NCBI GenBank assembly: GCA_964490845.1
Contig: CAZBED010000001.1
Coordinates: 496,001-560,000 of the forward strand
Reading direction: 5' to 3'
Source of the DNA: JADJSS01 sp964490845
GTDB taxonomy: Bacteria > Bacteroidota > Bacteroidia > Chitinophagales > JADIYW01
Length of the DNA: 64,000 nt
Below, piece by piece: positions 8,311-16,789 of this stretch. The notes beneath the pieces are model-generated. The model was not told the DNA's origin, made no database searches, and saw only the letters and a program-made list of their open reading frames with translations. The position numbers and the translations under genes are program-made. Each line of letters begins with the position of its first letter. Within the stretch, counting starts at the first letter, position 1.

Positions 8311-9636
8311 TTATGCGCCTATCATACTGCCACCGCAAACCCTGATACATTGCCCGTCAATTCCATCTGAAAGAGGGGAAGCTAAAAATCCGATAAGTTC
8401 TGCCACATCTTCCGGTAAGCCACCCTGCTTCAGGGTAGATAACCTTCTGCCGCCTTCTTTTACAAAAAACGGCAAGTTTTCCGTCATTTTAGTTTCAATA
8501 AATCCGGGTGCCACTGCATTCGCGGAAACCTTTGGATGTTTGGAGGCTACTGCCTGCATATAGCCGATAACCCCGGCTTTGGTTAAGGAATAATTCGTCT
8601 GACCAACGTTGCCGGAAATACCGGAAATTGAGGACAAACTCACTACCCGGGCATGCTCATTGAACCCTTTTTGCAAAAACGTTTCGGTTAGTTGAATGAC
8701 TGCTTTCAGATTGACATTCAACACACCGCGCCACTGTTCAATACTCATCTTGGCTATCGTCTTGTCACGGGTAATTCCCGCATTATTGACCAGGATATCC
8801 AGTCCTTTATAGTTGTTCAGGACATATTGCTGAATATCCTGAACCGCCTGGGGCGATGTAATGTCTTCCAGTATCACATCCCCGCTAATTTCCTGCGCCA
8901 GCTTTTCGGCATCTTCCTTAGAAGGAGGCACATCCACGATAATTACTTTAGCACCTTCCCGGCTCAATACTCTGGCTGCTGCCGCTCCTATCCCCCTCGC
9001 ACCTCCGGTCACTATAGCTGTCTTCCCTTTCAGTAACTGAACAGGCGTCTGAAATCCATTTCCTGTCACATTATTCAATTCTATTACCTGACCGGTGATA
9101 AATGAAGACTTGTCGCTCAGAAAAAAGAAAGCCGATTTAGCAACATCTGACACATTTACCTCGTTGTGTGTTATTTTTAACTGATTAACGGTAACGCCTT
9201 TTTTACCTCCAATCTCTTTTGACAGTGCTTTTGAAAATCCGTCTATGGATTTCTGTACAGCGTACGATAAAGCATCCGAATAAACAAGTTTAGATACAAT
9301 CACAATCCTGCCGTTTGCGGTAACTTTAACCGACGAATTTTTGATGGTGGTATATAAATCTTCCAGGTCTTCAATAGTTTCCATTCCAACACAACTCACC
9401 ACCAAACCATCCAGTGCGGTATCATAGACAGTGGCTGCTCCCACTTTTGAATGAAGTTCTTTTTGCAACTGATGCAGGAAATCATTCTCTTTGCCGGCAA
9501 CAGCTATTTTCTTGGATGCCAATTCATCGTCTGAATAGGCACCTAAATTCCGTTTGAGGATGGGCGGAACCGGAACGGGAATATTAAGCGCTTTTAATAA
9601 ACTGCGTAAGGTGGCGTTTTGTAAGTAATCATTCAT
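8311..9636 (-). CDS. High-molecular-weight FabG-type 3-oxoacyl reductase (SDR)
   Basis: A 441-residue NAD(P)H-dependent short-chain dehydrogenase of the two-domain FabG4/HMwFabG type, which reduces 3-ketoacyl-CoA or -ACP to the (R)-3-hydroxy form. Residues 1 to about 200 are a degenerate Rossmann-like domain without an intact nucleotide motif. The catalytic SDR domain follows: TGGARGIG at 210-217, NNAG at 284-287, and the triad Ser336, Tyr349 and Lys353 (NYSLTK). The C-terminus CGGSMIGA is the usual SDR end. Expected in the cytoplasm. It is directly downstream (35 bases) of the PTPLA-type dehydratase gene, and reductase followed by dehydratase are consecutive steps of fatty acid elongation, so I infer a joint pathway. 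Ordinary fabG is shorter, about 245 residues. Confidence 0.85.
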   Translation of the reverse strand: MNDYLQNATLRSLLKALNIPVPVPPILKRNLGAYSDDELASKKIAVAGKENDFLHQLQKELHSKVGAATVYDTALDGLVVSCVGMETIEDLEDLYTTIKNSSVKVTANGRIVIVSKLVYSDALSYAVQKSIDGFSKALSKEIGGKKGVTVNQLKITHNEVNVSDVAKSAFFFLSDKSSFITGQVIELNNVTGNGFQTPVQLLKGKTAIVTGGARGIGAAAARVLSREGAKVIIVDVPPSKEDAEKLAQEISGDVILEDITSPQAVQDIQQYVLNNYKGLDILVNNAGITRDKTIAKMSIEQWRGVLNVNLKAVIQLTETFLQKGFNEHARVVSLSSISGISGNVGQTNYSLTKAGVIGYMQAVASKHPKVSANAVAPGFIETKMTENLPFFVKEGGRRLSTLKQGGLPEDVAELIGFLASPLSDGIDGQCIRVCGGSMIGA

Positions 9637-9671
9637 GGTTGTATATTTAGTATTTAGAAGTAAGAAGTATG

Positions 9672-10268
9672 TTAATTTTTTACAAACTCTGCTAATTTTT
9701 GTTTTCGCTGGTGTAATAAGTGCAAATATAGCTTAGGAAACATAAACACATATAAGATAGCGACTCCAATAATTAAAATTTTTATCCAAAGTATAGCATT
9801 TAGCTGAAAGATAAGGAACAGTATATAGCATTCGCAGGCGGCGCCGAGCGGATACAAAAGAATGAAAGCGGTGTAGCGAAGTGTGGTCAGCCATCTGTAA
9901 TCTCGATTAAATAGCAGCATCGCATAATAAGCGTATCTGATAATTTCCGCCAGGCACCATGCCATTAACATTATATGTACTATCTCATTCAGCCATGGCA
10001 GCGGACTGAAAACAGAACTTAAAATCAGTACGTATGAAAAAAACAGGATAAAGAGCCTTGCACCAATCTGTAGAAAACTGTACACCGGCGATGAGTTGTA
10101 CCATTTTTTATAAGCATAAAATACTTCCATAAGTGAATATACCTGAAACAAAGCGATGATATAGTATCCAATCAGAAAATTAAACGGCAGGCATAATAAT
10201 CCTGCCAACCATCCTCCTATCTGAAGCACATTATAGGTCTTTAAATATTTTTCAATGCTTGCATTCAT
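9672..10268 (-). CDS. PTPLA/HACD-family 3-hydroxyacyl-CoA dehydratase
   Basis: A 198-residue polytopic membrane protein resembling the eukaryotic very-long-chain (3R)-3-hydroxyacyl-CoA dehydratases (yeast Phs1, human HACD). Family marks are in order: YNVLQIGGWL at 12-21, SLMEVFYA at 45-52, LQIGARLFIL at 66-75, WCLAEIIRYAYY at 104-115 and LRYTAFILLYPLGAACE at 130-146. Tyr139 and Glu146 stand seven residues apart as do the catalytic Tyr and Glu of Phs1. About six hydrophobic segments run from residue 15 to 180. The gene begins an operon with the FabG-like reductase and is divergent from a MarR gene across 52 bases. It would dehydrate 3-hydroxyacyl-CoA to trans-2-enoyl-CoA in the inner membrane. 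Length is close to that of the family core. Activity is inferred from residues, not shown. Confidence 0.82.
   Translation of the reverse strand: MNASIEKYLKTYNVLQIGGWLAGLLCLPFNFLIGYYIIALFQVYSLMEVFYAYKKWYNSSPVYSFLQIGARLFILFFSYVLILSSVFSPLPWLNEIVHIMLMAWCLAEIIRYAYYAMLLFNRDYRWLTTLRYTAFILLYPLGAACECYILFLIFQLNAILWIKILIIGVAILYVFMFPKLYLHLLHQRKQKLAEFVKN
10253..10265. promoter_or_regulatory. Operator-like motif at the start of the dehydratase gene
   Basis: CAATGCTTGCATT overlaps the first codons of the dehydratase gene and differs by one central base from the core CAATGCATGCATT of the 22-base palindrome at 14380-14401 before the acyl-CoA dehydrogenase gene. It lies 56 bases before the MarR start. This would fit a shared MarR operator, but it is coding sequence and the match may be chance. 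Confidence 0.3.
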
Positions 10269-10320
10269 TTTTTTGCAGTTACAAGATACTAAATGCCGGT
10301 TTATTTTTTACTTTTAACAC

Positions 10321-10779
10321 ATGGATTTGTTTGAACAGACCGCCAGCCAGATGGTATTATACCATTTGCGTACTTCCTGGCTGAACATTGTGAAAGTATT
10401 TAACGACAAAGCACATTTATACAACGGCACTATTTCGATGGCATTTGTATTAATGGCCATCTACGAAGAAGATGGTGTGCCTGTGACCAAAATTGCACCC
10501 CGCATCGGTATGGAGCCGAACAGTTTGTCCAGAACTTTAAACAGCCTCGAAGAGAGTGGCGCTATATCCAGAAAGCCCGATGAAAATGACCAACGCAAAG
10601 TATTGGTATTCCTGACACCGGAAGGGAAAAAATTGCGTAAGATAGCCCTGAAAACCGTGTTTGACCTGGAAAAGAAAATTACCGAAAAACTTACTCCTAA
10701 ACAACTCAAAGCTTTCAGTGAGGTGATAGATCAGGTATATGTGTCACTGGAAGGATTTGGAAAAGAACTCGAGAAGTAA
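10321..10779 (+). CDS. MarR-family transcriptional regulator
   Basis: A 152-residue winged-helix regulator. The recognition region VPVTKIAPRIGMEPNSLSRTLNSLEESGAI (given here as a motif around residues 55-80) is followed by the wing RKPDENDQRKVLVFLT with the family's DxRxxxxxLT pattern (DQRKVLVFLT), then a long C-terminal dimerisation helix. MarR proteins bind short palindromes and usually repress a neighbouring operon until a ligand binds. It is divergent from the dehydratase/reductase operon, with 52 bases between the starts, so that operon is the obvious target; the acyl-CoA dehydrogenase gene 2 kb away may be another. In many Bacteroidetes a MarR gene sits next to beta-oxidation genes. Confidence 0.88.
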   Translation: MDLFEQTASQMVLYHLRTSWLNIVKVFNDKAHLYNGTISMAFVLMAIYEEDGVPVTKIAPRIGMEPNSLSRTLNSLEESGAISRKPDENDQRKVLVFLTPEGKKLRKIALKTVFDLEKKITEKLTPKQLKAFSEVIDQVYVSLEGFGKELEK

Positions 10780-10838
10780 TTCAACTTTTTAGGACACTCA
10801 TAAATGTTCTCGTATCGCGACATTAAAATGAGCACAAA

Positions 10839-11699
10839 TCATTGCTCATTTTCAAACTTTATTTTATCCACTAAATCACCGAAATACGCCTGATTCCAAA
10901 TCTCCAATAGTCTTTCGTCTTTTATAAAACGTACAACGTCTTCTTTAATCTGATCAAAAGAAACAATGTTGATCTTATCCTTCAGCAATTGCAGAATCTG
11001 ACGCTTTGATATCGAATCTTCCTGCCAGTCTCCGGTATCTTTGGCTCTGTTCAAAAAATGTCCCATATCCAGTGGAATGCCACTTCTGATATACCATTCT
11101 AAATCATACCAGTCGCGGCCTTTGACTCTGTTTTTCCATTTTCTGAACAATAACGCGTGCATTTTACCGGCAAACAGACTTGAACGACTAAAACATTTTA
11201 CATAAAAAGAAAACGGCCGAAGCAATAGTTTTTCTTCTGTTTCAAAACCCAGAGGTGGCTTACAGTCTACTTCTATTTTAATCTTGATGCTTCTGTTGGA
11301 TAAAATTCCGGCTTGTTTTACAATATCTTCTAAGACCAATTCTTTCCATAATGTTTCTGCTTTCAAAAATGCAGATTCTATAGAAGTCTGTTTCTTTTTA
11401 TCTTTCTCCCTGATGCTGACTTTCATTCCGGCCGCTTCAAATTCCGTAACTATTGACGCAAAATAGTGTTCTAAAGAAAAATCAGGATTTGTCTCCAGTA
11501 AAGAAAAATCCAGATCTTCGGAGAACCTGTCCAAATCATAAAAAATGCGCAGCGCCGTGCCACCATAAAACGCCGCCTTCTCAAAAAAATCTGTTCGCGA
11601 TAAGCCTGCAAGCGCGATCTCCTGCATGATTTCGCGCAGCGCCAATAAAACGTCCTCTTCGTTTTGGGGTTGATATTCCGCTATCCAATCCTTTATCAT
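10839..11699 (-). CDS. abiEii: AbiEii-type nucleotidyltransferase toxin
   Basis: A 286-residue toxin of the AbiEii/AbiGii family (DUF1814, MNT superfamily), the toxic half of a type IV toxin-antitoxin and abortive-infection system. It is a cytoplasmic NTP-transferase; a relative in mycobacteria modifies tRNA acceptor ends. Motifs are intact: GGTALR at 46-51, RFSEDLDFSL at 58-67 with the two metal-binding aspartates, and the later basic segment ending GRDWYDLEWYI. The start overlaps the stop of abiEi by four bases (ATGA), so translation is coupled. It converges with the MarR gene; a weak hairpin spans 10825-10852. No sign of decay, so the system is probably functional. Confidence 0.88.
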   Translation of the reverse strand: MIKDWIAEYQPQNEEDVLLALREIMQEIALAGLSRTDFFEKAAFYGGTALRIFYDLDRFSEDLDFSLLETNPDFSLEHYFASIVTEFEAAGMKVSIREKDKKKQTSIESAFLKAETLWKELVLEDIVKQAGILSNRSIKIKIEVDCKPPLGFETEEKLLLRPFSFYVKCFSRSSLFAGKMHALLFRKWKNRVKGRDWYDLEWYIRSGIPLDMGHFLNRAKDTGDWQEDSISKRQILQLLKDKINIVSFDQIKEDVVRFIKDERLLEIWNQAYFGDLVDKIKFENEQ

Positions 11700-12334
11700 A
11701 AGGTTTCAAGTGTTTGAACAAGCATAGATAAACTACTCCTCTTTGGGGCATCCACCACCCACGACCGAATAGCTGGAATATTTAAGGAGCGCAACACATC
11801 TTCGTCTATCCGCATATCATCGAGTAAAAAATCCATTGTTTGCCGTATGCTTCTGAGCAGCACCCCCGATGTCAGCACTACCTTGTCACAAATCGCCTTT
11901 TCCATCGAAGCGATCAAAGCTGTTTGCTTAGGTGTAATCCTGACACTTTGAATTCCGAAAGAATAATAAGGCGCGGCCAGATGCACATAAGAAAAGCGGC
12001 CGAGCGGATTATTGTATATTTTAGATGTCTTTAAGGTAACGGAACTAAGTTCGTGTACCTGTTCAGGAATCATACCCCAATAGAATAAGGCTGATTCTAA
12101 TGAAACATAACTAGGCCCTCTGAGATGATTAGCGATGAGATATAAATTGGGTACCGGCAAATCCGCTTCCGGCCCGGGCACATACAATCCTCTCCTTAAT
12201 GACAGCAATTCTCCGCTTCTCATCAGCTCACTGATTTTGTCATTGGGACGACTGTATTCGGGCAGCATTTCCGTTACAATATGGTGCGTAACCGGCGCTT
12301 CTGTATAATCCCTTATTATCTTTCTAAATGACAT
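11696..12334 (-). CDS. abiEi: AbiEi-type antitoxin/autorepressor
   Basis: A 212-residue AbiEi-family antitoxin: an N-terminal winged-helix part (EYSRPNDKISELMRSGELLS then LRRGLYVPGP) followed by the C-terminal antitoxin domain with NHLRGPSYVSLESALFYWG, a block typical of the family. The family antagonises AbiEii without stable binding and represses its own promoter. It comes first in the operon and overlaps abiEii by four bases. Two copies of a repeat carrying an inverted repeat lie 22 and 85 bases upstream of the start (12356-12374 and 12419-12437), as expected for autoregulation. The operon sits between a MarR gene and an acyl-CoA dehydrogenase gene, looking like an insertion of a defence cassette, although base composition is not obviously foreign. 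Confidence 0.87.
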   Translation of the reverse strand: MSFRKIIRDYTEAPVTHHIVTEMLPEYSRPNDKISELMRSGELLSLRRGLYVPGPEADLPVPNLYLIANHLRGPSYVSLESALFYWGMIPEQVHELSSVTLKTSKIYNNPLGRFSYVHLAAPYYSFGIQSVRITPKQTALIASMEKAICDKVVLTSGVLLRSIRQTMDFLLDDMRIDEDVLRSLNIPAIRSWVVDAPKRSSLSMLVQTLETL

Positions 12335-12355
12335 ACTGCTATTTTATTATGCAAT

Positions 12356-12374
12356 AATCGGAAAAAATACGATT
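12356..12374. promoter_or_regulatory. AbiEi operator candidate, proximal copy
   Basis: A 19-base inverted repeat with half-sites AATCG and CGATT around an A-rich centre. It begins a roughly 54-base unit that recurs 63 bases further upstream. It starts 22 bases upstream of the abiEi start codon. Type IV antitoxins of this family are known to bind two inverted repeats in their own promoter. Confidence 0.65.
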
Positions 12375-12418
12375 ATTACATAATAATTTTGCATTTTATT
12401 GTAAAAATAGTCTATATT

Positions 12419-12437
12419 AATCGGTAAAAATCCGATT
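12419..12437. promoter_or_regulatory. AbiEi operator candidate, distal copy
   Basis: The second copy, with perfect 6-base half-sites AATCGG and CCGATT and the same 19-base length. The spacing of 63 bases between copies is close to six helical turns, so two bound proteins would face the same side of the DNA. After each copy the sequence continues with AATAATTT and CATTTTATT, so the duplication covers about 54 bases (12356-12410 and 12419-12472). Confidence 0.65.
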
Positions 12438-12536
12438 AAATAGTAATAATTTACATTTTATTCAAAAAGATGAACATGGAATAGATAAAAAAATTGCTGA
12501 CAAGGTTCAGTTTGGCTAAGTGGTATATTACGGAAA

Positions 12537-14342
12537 TTAAAACGGATATTTACCTGCAGCTATCGCCACATCCGCAATTTCCCTGCGGGTATCTTTCGGA
12601 TTGATATCATAACTTTTCAGCAAGCCATTCACCAATCGTTTGATGGTAAATTTCTCCACACCGCCGGCGTAGCTGTCAATTGCATTTTCCGCGGATTTAC
12701 GTGCTATATCCAGCGCTTCATAAATATATAATTGCAGCATTTTAATTTTTGTCTTCAGTGCTTCTTTATCGGCATTCGGGTCGGCATTGAGTTTTTTGAC
12801 ACGCAGCAGCGCTGATTCTGCCATAAACGCCACAGCCATTATATCTGCCAGATTCATTACAATTTCCTGCTCATCCACCAGTTTGGTCTTTAGTTTGCGT
12901 CCGGCAGCACCTGTGATGATCATAAAGACACTTTTCAGGTTGGAAACGATTTCCGTTTCGGTAGCCAGAAAACCGCTGTTAAACGGATTAAAATTCTGCG
13001 CAATGCCCAACGGAATGGTTTTCATTGCATCGTTTAATTTCAGTTCTTTTGTCTGGAAAGCCCTTTTATAAAATTCCGCCAGACTCAACATACGGTTAAT
13101 TTCATTCGTGCCTTCATAAATCTTGGTAATGCGCGCATCGCGGTACGCCATCTCCACACCGGTTTCCATGGAATAGCCCATGCCTCCGTGTACCTGTATT
13201 GCTTCATCCGCGGCATAACACACCGCCTCAGAACCCTGTACTTTCAGAATGGCGCACTCAATAGCATACTCGCGCATGGAATTGATTTTAGCATCGTTTT
13301 CAGAAGAACCGTTTGCTTTCAGTTCGTGGTATTTTTTATCCACTTCCGCCCCTACCCGGTAGGCCGCCGATTCATTCACAAATGCAAGCATTGCCATTTG
13401 GCCTATCTTGTATTTGATGGCGCCGAAATCAGAAATAGGTTTATCAAACTGGATACGCTGTGTCGCATATTCCACTGATTTTGTTACTCCAAATTTCATT
13501 CCACCAACACCTCCCGCGCAGATTTTGATACGGCCATTGTTCAGAATATTCAACGCCATATTAAATCCTTTGCCGCGTTCGCCTAATAAATTTTCTTTCG
13601 GAATCGGGCAATTATTAAAAAATAACTGCACTGTCGAAGAGGCTTTGATACCCATCTTTTTTTCTTCCTTCCCTATTTCAATACCACCGAATTCTTTTTC
13701 TACAATAAAAGCTGACAACCTTTCATCATCCTCGATTTTAGCGAATACGATAAAAATATCAGCGAAGCCGCCATTCGTAATCCACATCTTTTGTCCGTTC
13801 AGCAAATAATGTGTTCCGGCTTCATTTAATATAGCATTGGTTTTTCCGGAGTTAGCGTCAGAACCGGCACCCGGTTCGGTTAACGCGTAAGAACAAGCAT
13901 ATTCTCCGGCAGCAATCTTAGGCAGGTATTTTAATTTTTGTTCGTGTGTGCCGTAAAAAACAATAGGTAAAGAGCCGATGGATACCTGCGCACCGATGGT
14001 GGTGGCAAAAGACAAGCCCAGCGCAAGTGCTTCCGTAAATAATAAGCCGGTATTGAAATCAAGTCCCATGCCGCCATATTCTTCCGGTATGGAAACACCG
14101 CAAATACCTAATTCGGATGCTTTGCGAAATAATTCCAGCAACAATTCTTTGTCCTTTTCCGCATCCAGCTGAGCAACACGCTCAATACCCAAACCATGTA
14201 TTTCCTTCAGACAAAAGTCGTGTACCATTTGCCAGATCATTTTTTGCTCTTCCGAAAATTCTTCCGGAATAAAAACATCTTTAGGATTGGTTTCTGAAAA
14301 AAGGAAGTTACCTCCGATTAATTTAGTTGCTTCTGCTGCCAT
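12537..14342 (-). CDS. Acyl-CoA dehydrogenase (FadE-like, C-terminally extended)
   Basis: A 601-residue FAD-dependent acyl-CoA dehydrogenase that introduces the first double bond in fatty acyl-CoA beta-oxidation. The family blocks are present: YALTEPGAGSDA in the FAD-binding middle domain, MWITNGGFAD, and in the C-terminal helical domain QVHGGMGYSMETGVE followed by the signature IYEGTNEINRMLS, whose glutamate is the usual catalytic base. After the core (about 400 residues) comes a 200-residue helical extension, as in very-long-chain dehydrogenases and the common Bacteroidetes form. The frame is open to 14375; the ATG at 14342 gives MAAEATKLIGG, matching typical starts. A 22-base palindrome lies 38 bases upstream. 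No electron-transfer partner is in the window. Confidence 0.9.
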   Translation of the reverse strand: MAAEATKLIGGNFLFSETNPKDVFIPEEFSEEQKMIWQMVHDFCLKEIHGLGIERVAQLDAEKDKELLLELFRKASELGICGVSIPEEYGGMGLDFNTGLLFTEALALGLSFATTIGAQVSIGSLPIVFYGTHEQKLKYLPKIAAGEYACSYALTEPGAGSDANSGKTNAILNEAGTHYLLNGQKMWITNGGFADIFIVFAKIEDDERLSAFIVEKEFGGIEIGKEEKKMGIKASSTVQLFFNNCPIPKENLLGERGKGFNMALNILNNGRIKICAGGVGGMKFGVTKSVEYATQRIQFDKPISDFGAIKYKIGQMAMLAFVNESAAYRVGAEVDKKYHELKANGSSENDAKINSMREYAIECAILKVQGSEAVCYAADEAIQVHGGMGYSMETGVEMAYRDARITKIYEGTNEINRMLSLAEFYKRAFQTKELKLNDAMKTIPLGIAQNFNPFNSGFLATETEIVSNLKSVFMIITGAAGRKLKTKLVDEQEIVMNLADIMAVAFMAESALLRVKKLNADPNADKEALKTKIKMLQLYIYEALDIARKSAENAIDSYAGGVEKFTIKRLVNGLLKSYDINPKDTRREIADVAIAAGKYPF

Positions 14343-14379
14343 GTTAGCTAATTTTATTTTCAGGAAAGTTAGCATTAAA

Positions 14380-14401
14380 AATCCAATGCATGCATTGGAT
14401 T
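14380..14401. promoter_or_regulatory. 22-base perfect palindrome before the acyl-CoA dehydrogenase
   Basis: The palindrome has half-site AATCCAATGCA followed directly by its reverse complement, centred between 14390 and 14391. It lies 38 bases upstream of the minus-strand start at 14342, the right place and length for a MarR or TetR operator. There is no U-run, so it is not a terminator. The rest of the gap (14343-14501) shows nothing else clear. Confidence 0.6.
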
Positions 14402-14501
14402 AATGATTATTTAACAATTGTAAAATAAGGAGTTGTAATTTGTCCTATCGGATTTTAACTCAAATCAACCTATTTCTGCAATATTTCTTATTTTTAGCAG
14501 A

Positions 14502-16709
14502 ATGAAATGGTTGTATGCCTGTTTTGTTTTGACCTTTTTAACTTCTAAGACGTATTCAAACGATACGCTGGATATTTCCCAAACGGTGCTGAACGATGCA
14601 TATCCCGGCATCTTCACAGGCATCAGCAGCATGAGCCTGAATGACCAGATAAATTATACCTGGGACACTGCAGGCTCTGTCTCTTCTTCACAATTTAGTG
14701 ACACCATACTCTCCTTAACAAAACCGTTGGGCATAAAGTTGTTTCGTTTTCCGGGCGGGACGATTGGAAATTTCTATCACTTTTACGGAAATGGATACGG
14801 CATAGATACCAGTGAAACCAACTGCGCACCCGGCAGAATAGGTTATCCCTGGGCAAATTTATTTTTACGATTTGACAGAAAGGTCAATAAAAATATCATT
14901 GAATATTTTAAGGACGAAGTGCAGGCTTATCAAAACAGCGGCCGACAGGCAAGTGTGTACTTCAGGCTCAATTCGCATACCCATTTTTACAAAGGCGACC
15001 TGATTCCATTCAGCGATTCCATTCAATACCTGATCAGTACTTACAACAACAACAATAACGCATTCCTCAACTCCAATGGTGACTTTTATCTGGACAGTAC
15101 CAATATTTGGTTTTATGCACTATCCGTTTACAACATACAACAGAACGGATTATTCAGGAGGATAAAAGATAAGCTGGTACGTACACCCGGATTTTACAGC
15201 CGGTTTAAAGAAAATCTGGATGCTTTAGAATATTTGAAAAGATATAACATACCGGTTCTGGGTGTTGAAATCGGAAATGAGACCGATGCAGATTATATTA
15301 TCTATGATGATGACCTGTCTTACTCAGGGTACGATTGTGTTACCAATACCACGCGTGCGGATTCTATCACACTGGTTAATTTTCCTATACGGAATTTCTT
15401 TGAAGGTCTGTTAAAGAACTGGATTCTTGTTTCGCTTTATGCGGACAGCATCAAAGCCCGTTTCAACCTGCCCTGTGGCGTACCGGCAGCCGTACGTCTC
15501 AATTATCTTCAACCGGACAGCAATCATCTTCCCACCTTAATAAAACCCTATGGATTAATAGGAAAAGTTAAAGATCTTTGGAATGCCTATTATGGATTAC
15601 AGCCAAATGTAAGTGCATTAATCCCGCATCTGTATTTTCAGAATTTCATATCCTGTGAAGATTATACAGCTATACCTGAGAAAAAGGATAAATACATCAT
15701 CAACAAGCTTACCGAACTGTATATAAAAGCTTATTGTAACAACAGCATGCCGTACAGCCTTCAATCCGTTTTCAATACGGGAAACCACAAGCAATTATGG
15801 GTAACGGAATGGAACTTCACGGACCAGTCCTATGCAACCGGCACTTTCCTCCATGCCTTATATATTTATTATTTTATTCAGAAATCGGTCGAATTGTACG
15901 AACAGCGTCCGAATATGGTTAAAACCTGGATGTATCATCTGCTAGCCAGTGCATATTACCCCTGGCCTTTAGTACGCTCCGGGTATGATACAACGGATAC
16001 TCATCTGTATTACGCGCAAAAACAGATTATGTATGAACCATTCTATATCTGGAGCAATACACTTCATCAAACCGTTAAAAAAATAAAGTCTGCATTTGTA
16101 CAGACGGATGCAAATATCACTACAGACGCATTTGTCAATGATGCAGCCAAAGAAATCTATATACAATTTGTCAACTCCGATACACTCCCACACATATTGC
16201 CACTCTACAATCGAACCATCAGAAAAGGTAATCAGTTGTTGCTCGTTGAATCGGGCAGCAGCTACATAGCAAAAGCGGATAATTTCACATCCACCAGCTT
16301 TTCAGGTTGCGAGTATGTCAATCAAACGATTGATGATAACGGATACAGGGTATTAAATGATACCCTAACTCAGTTTGATTCGCTTGTTCTGCCTGGATTA
16401 TCCATGGGGAAATTTACCCTGCACTACAGGAATGCTGTTACTTCCTATGCCGATGAAAATTCCATCAAACAAGCGAACTTGTTTCCGAATCCCTCACAAG
16501 GGTTGTTGTATATAGTATGGAATCACGAACTGAATAAAGAAAATGCAACTTATTGTATTTACAATACGTTGGGTGAAATGGTTTTTCAAAGCCATATTCT
16601 AAATAGATATACCACTCTGGACATCTCTTTCTTAAGTCCGGGTTTTTACAACCTGCAAGTGATCGTAAAAAATCAAATCACTGAAAATCATAAGATTATA
16701 ATTAATTAG
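14502..16709 (+). CDS. Clan GH-A-like glycoside hydrolase with T9SS sorting domain
   Basis: A 735-residue secreted protein with a TIM-barrel glycosidase look, nearest by motif to GH51/GH39-type enzymes. After the signal peptide, LFRFPGGTIGNFYHF at about 80-94 resembles the RFPGG block of arabinofuranosidases; GVEIGNETD at 254-262 places a candidate acid/base Glu260 after Asn, and LWVTEWNF at 432-439 a candidate nucleophile Glu436, the usual beta-strand 4 and 7 pair. A beta-sandwich-like part follows, and residues from about 655 (LFPNPSQGLLYIVWN) to the end are a type A T9SS sorting domain. It is therefore predicted to be surface-bound or secreted. The substrate is unknown and assignment to a numbered family would need a profile search. 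It stands alone, divergent from the acyl-CoA dehydrogenase. Confidence 0.68.
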   Translation: MKWLYACFVLTFLTSKTYSNDTLDISQTVLNDAYPGIFTGISSMSLNDQINYTWDTAGSVSSSQFSDTILSLTKPLGIKLFRFPGGTIGNFYHFYGNGYGIDTSETNCAPGRIGYPWANLFLRFDRKVNKNIIEYFKDEVQAYQNSGRQASVYFRLNSHTHFYKGDLIPFSDSIQYLISTYNNNNNAFLNSNGDFYLDSTNIWFYALSVYNIQQNGLFRRIKDKLVRTPGFYSRFKENLDALEYLKRYNIPVLGVEIGNETDADYIIYDDDLSYSGYDCVTNTTRADSITLVNFPIRNFFEGLLKNWILVSLYADSIKARFNLPCGVPAAVRLNYLQPDSNHLPTLIKPYGLIGKVKDLWNAYYGLQPNVSALIPHLYFQNFISCEDYTAIPEKKDKYIINKLTELYIKAYCNNSMPYSLQSVFNTGNHKQLWVTEWNFTDQSYATGTFLHALYIYYFIQKSVELYEQRPNMVKTWMYHLLASAYYPWPLVRSGYDTTDTHLYYAQKQIMYEPFYIWSNTLHQTVKKIKSAFVQTDANITTDAFVNDAAKEIYIQFVNSDTLPHILPLYNRTIRKGNQLLLVESGSSYIAKADNFTSTSFSGCEYVNQTIDDNGYRVLNDTLTQFDSLVLPGLSMGKFTLHYRNAVTSYADENSIKQANLFPNPSQGLLYIVWNHELNKENATYCIYNTLGEMVFQSHILNRYTTLDISFLSPGFYNLQVIVKNQITENHKIIIN

Positions 16710-16789
16710 TGGTTTTTTAACAAGTTTTTAACCTGCAACTTAATTGCATATAGTCTGATACACGGGTGTAGTTTTCTATTTTTACATTA

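Noticed and set aside
10825..10852. Hairpin AAAATGAGC/GCTCATTTT between MarR and abiEii as a terminator
   Set aside because: The stem is AT-rich, has a 10-base loop, overlaps the last codons of abiEii and lacks a separate U-run; too weak to list as a terminator.
10839..12334. AbiE operon as part of a larger defence island or prophage
   Set aside because: The flanking genes are lipid metabolism genes; no integrase, transposase, restriction or other defence gene is adjacent.
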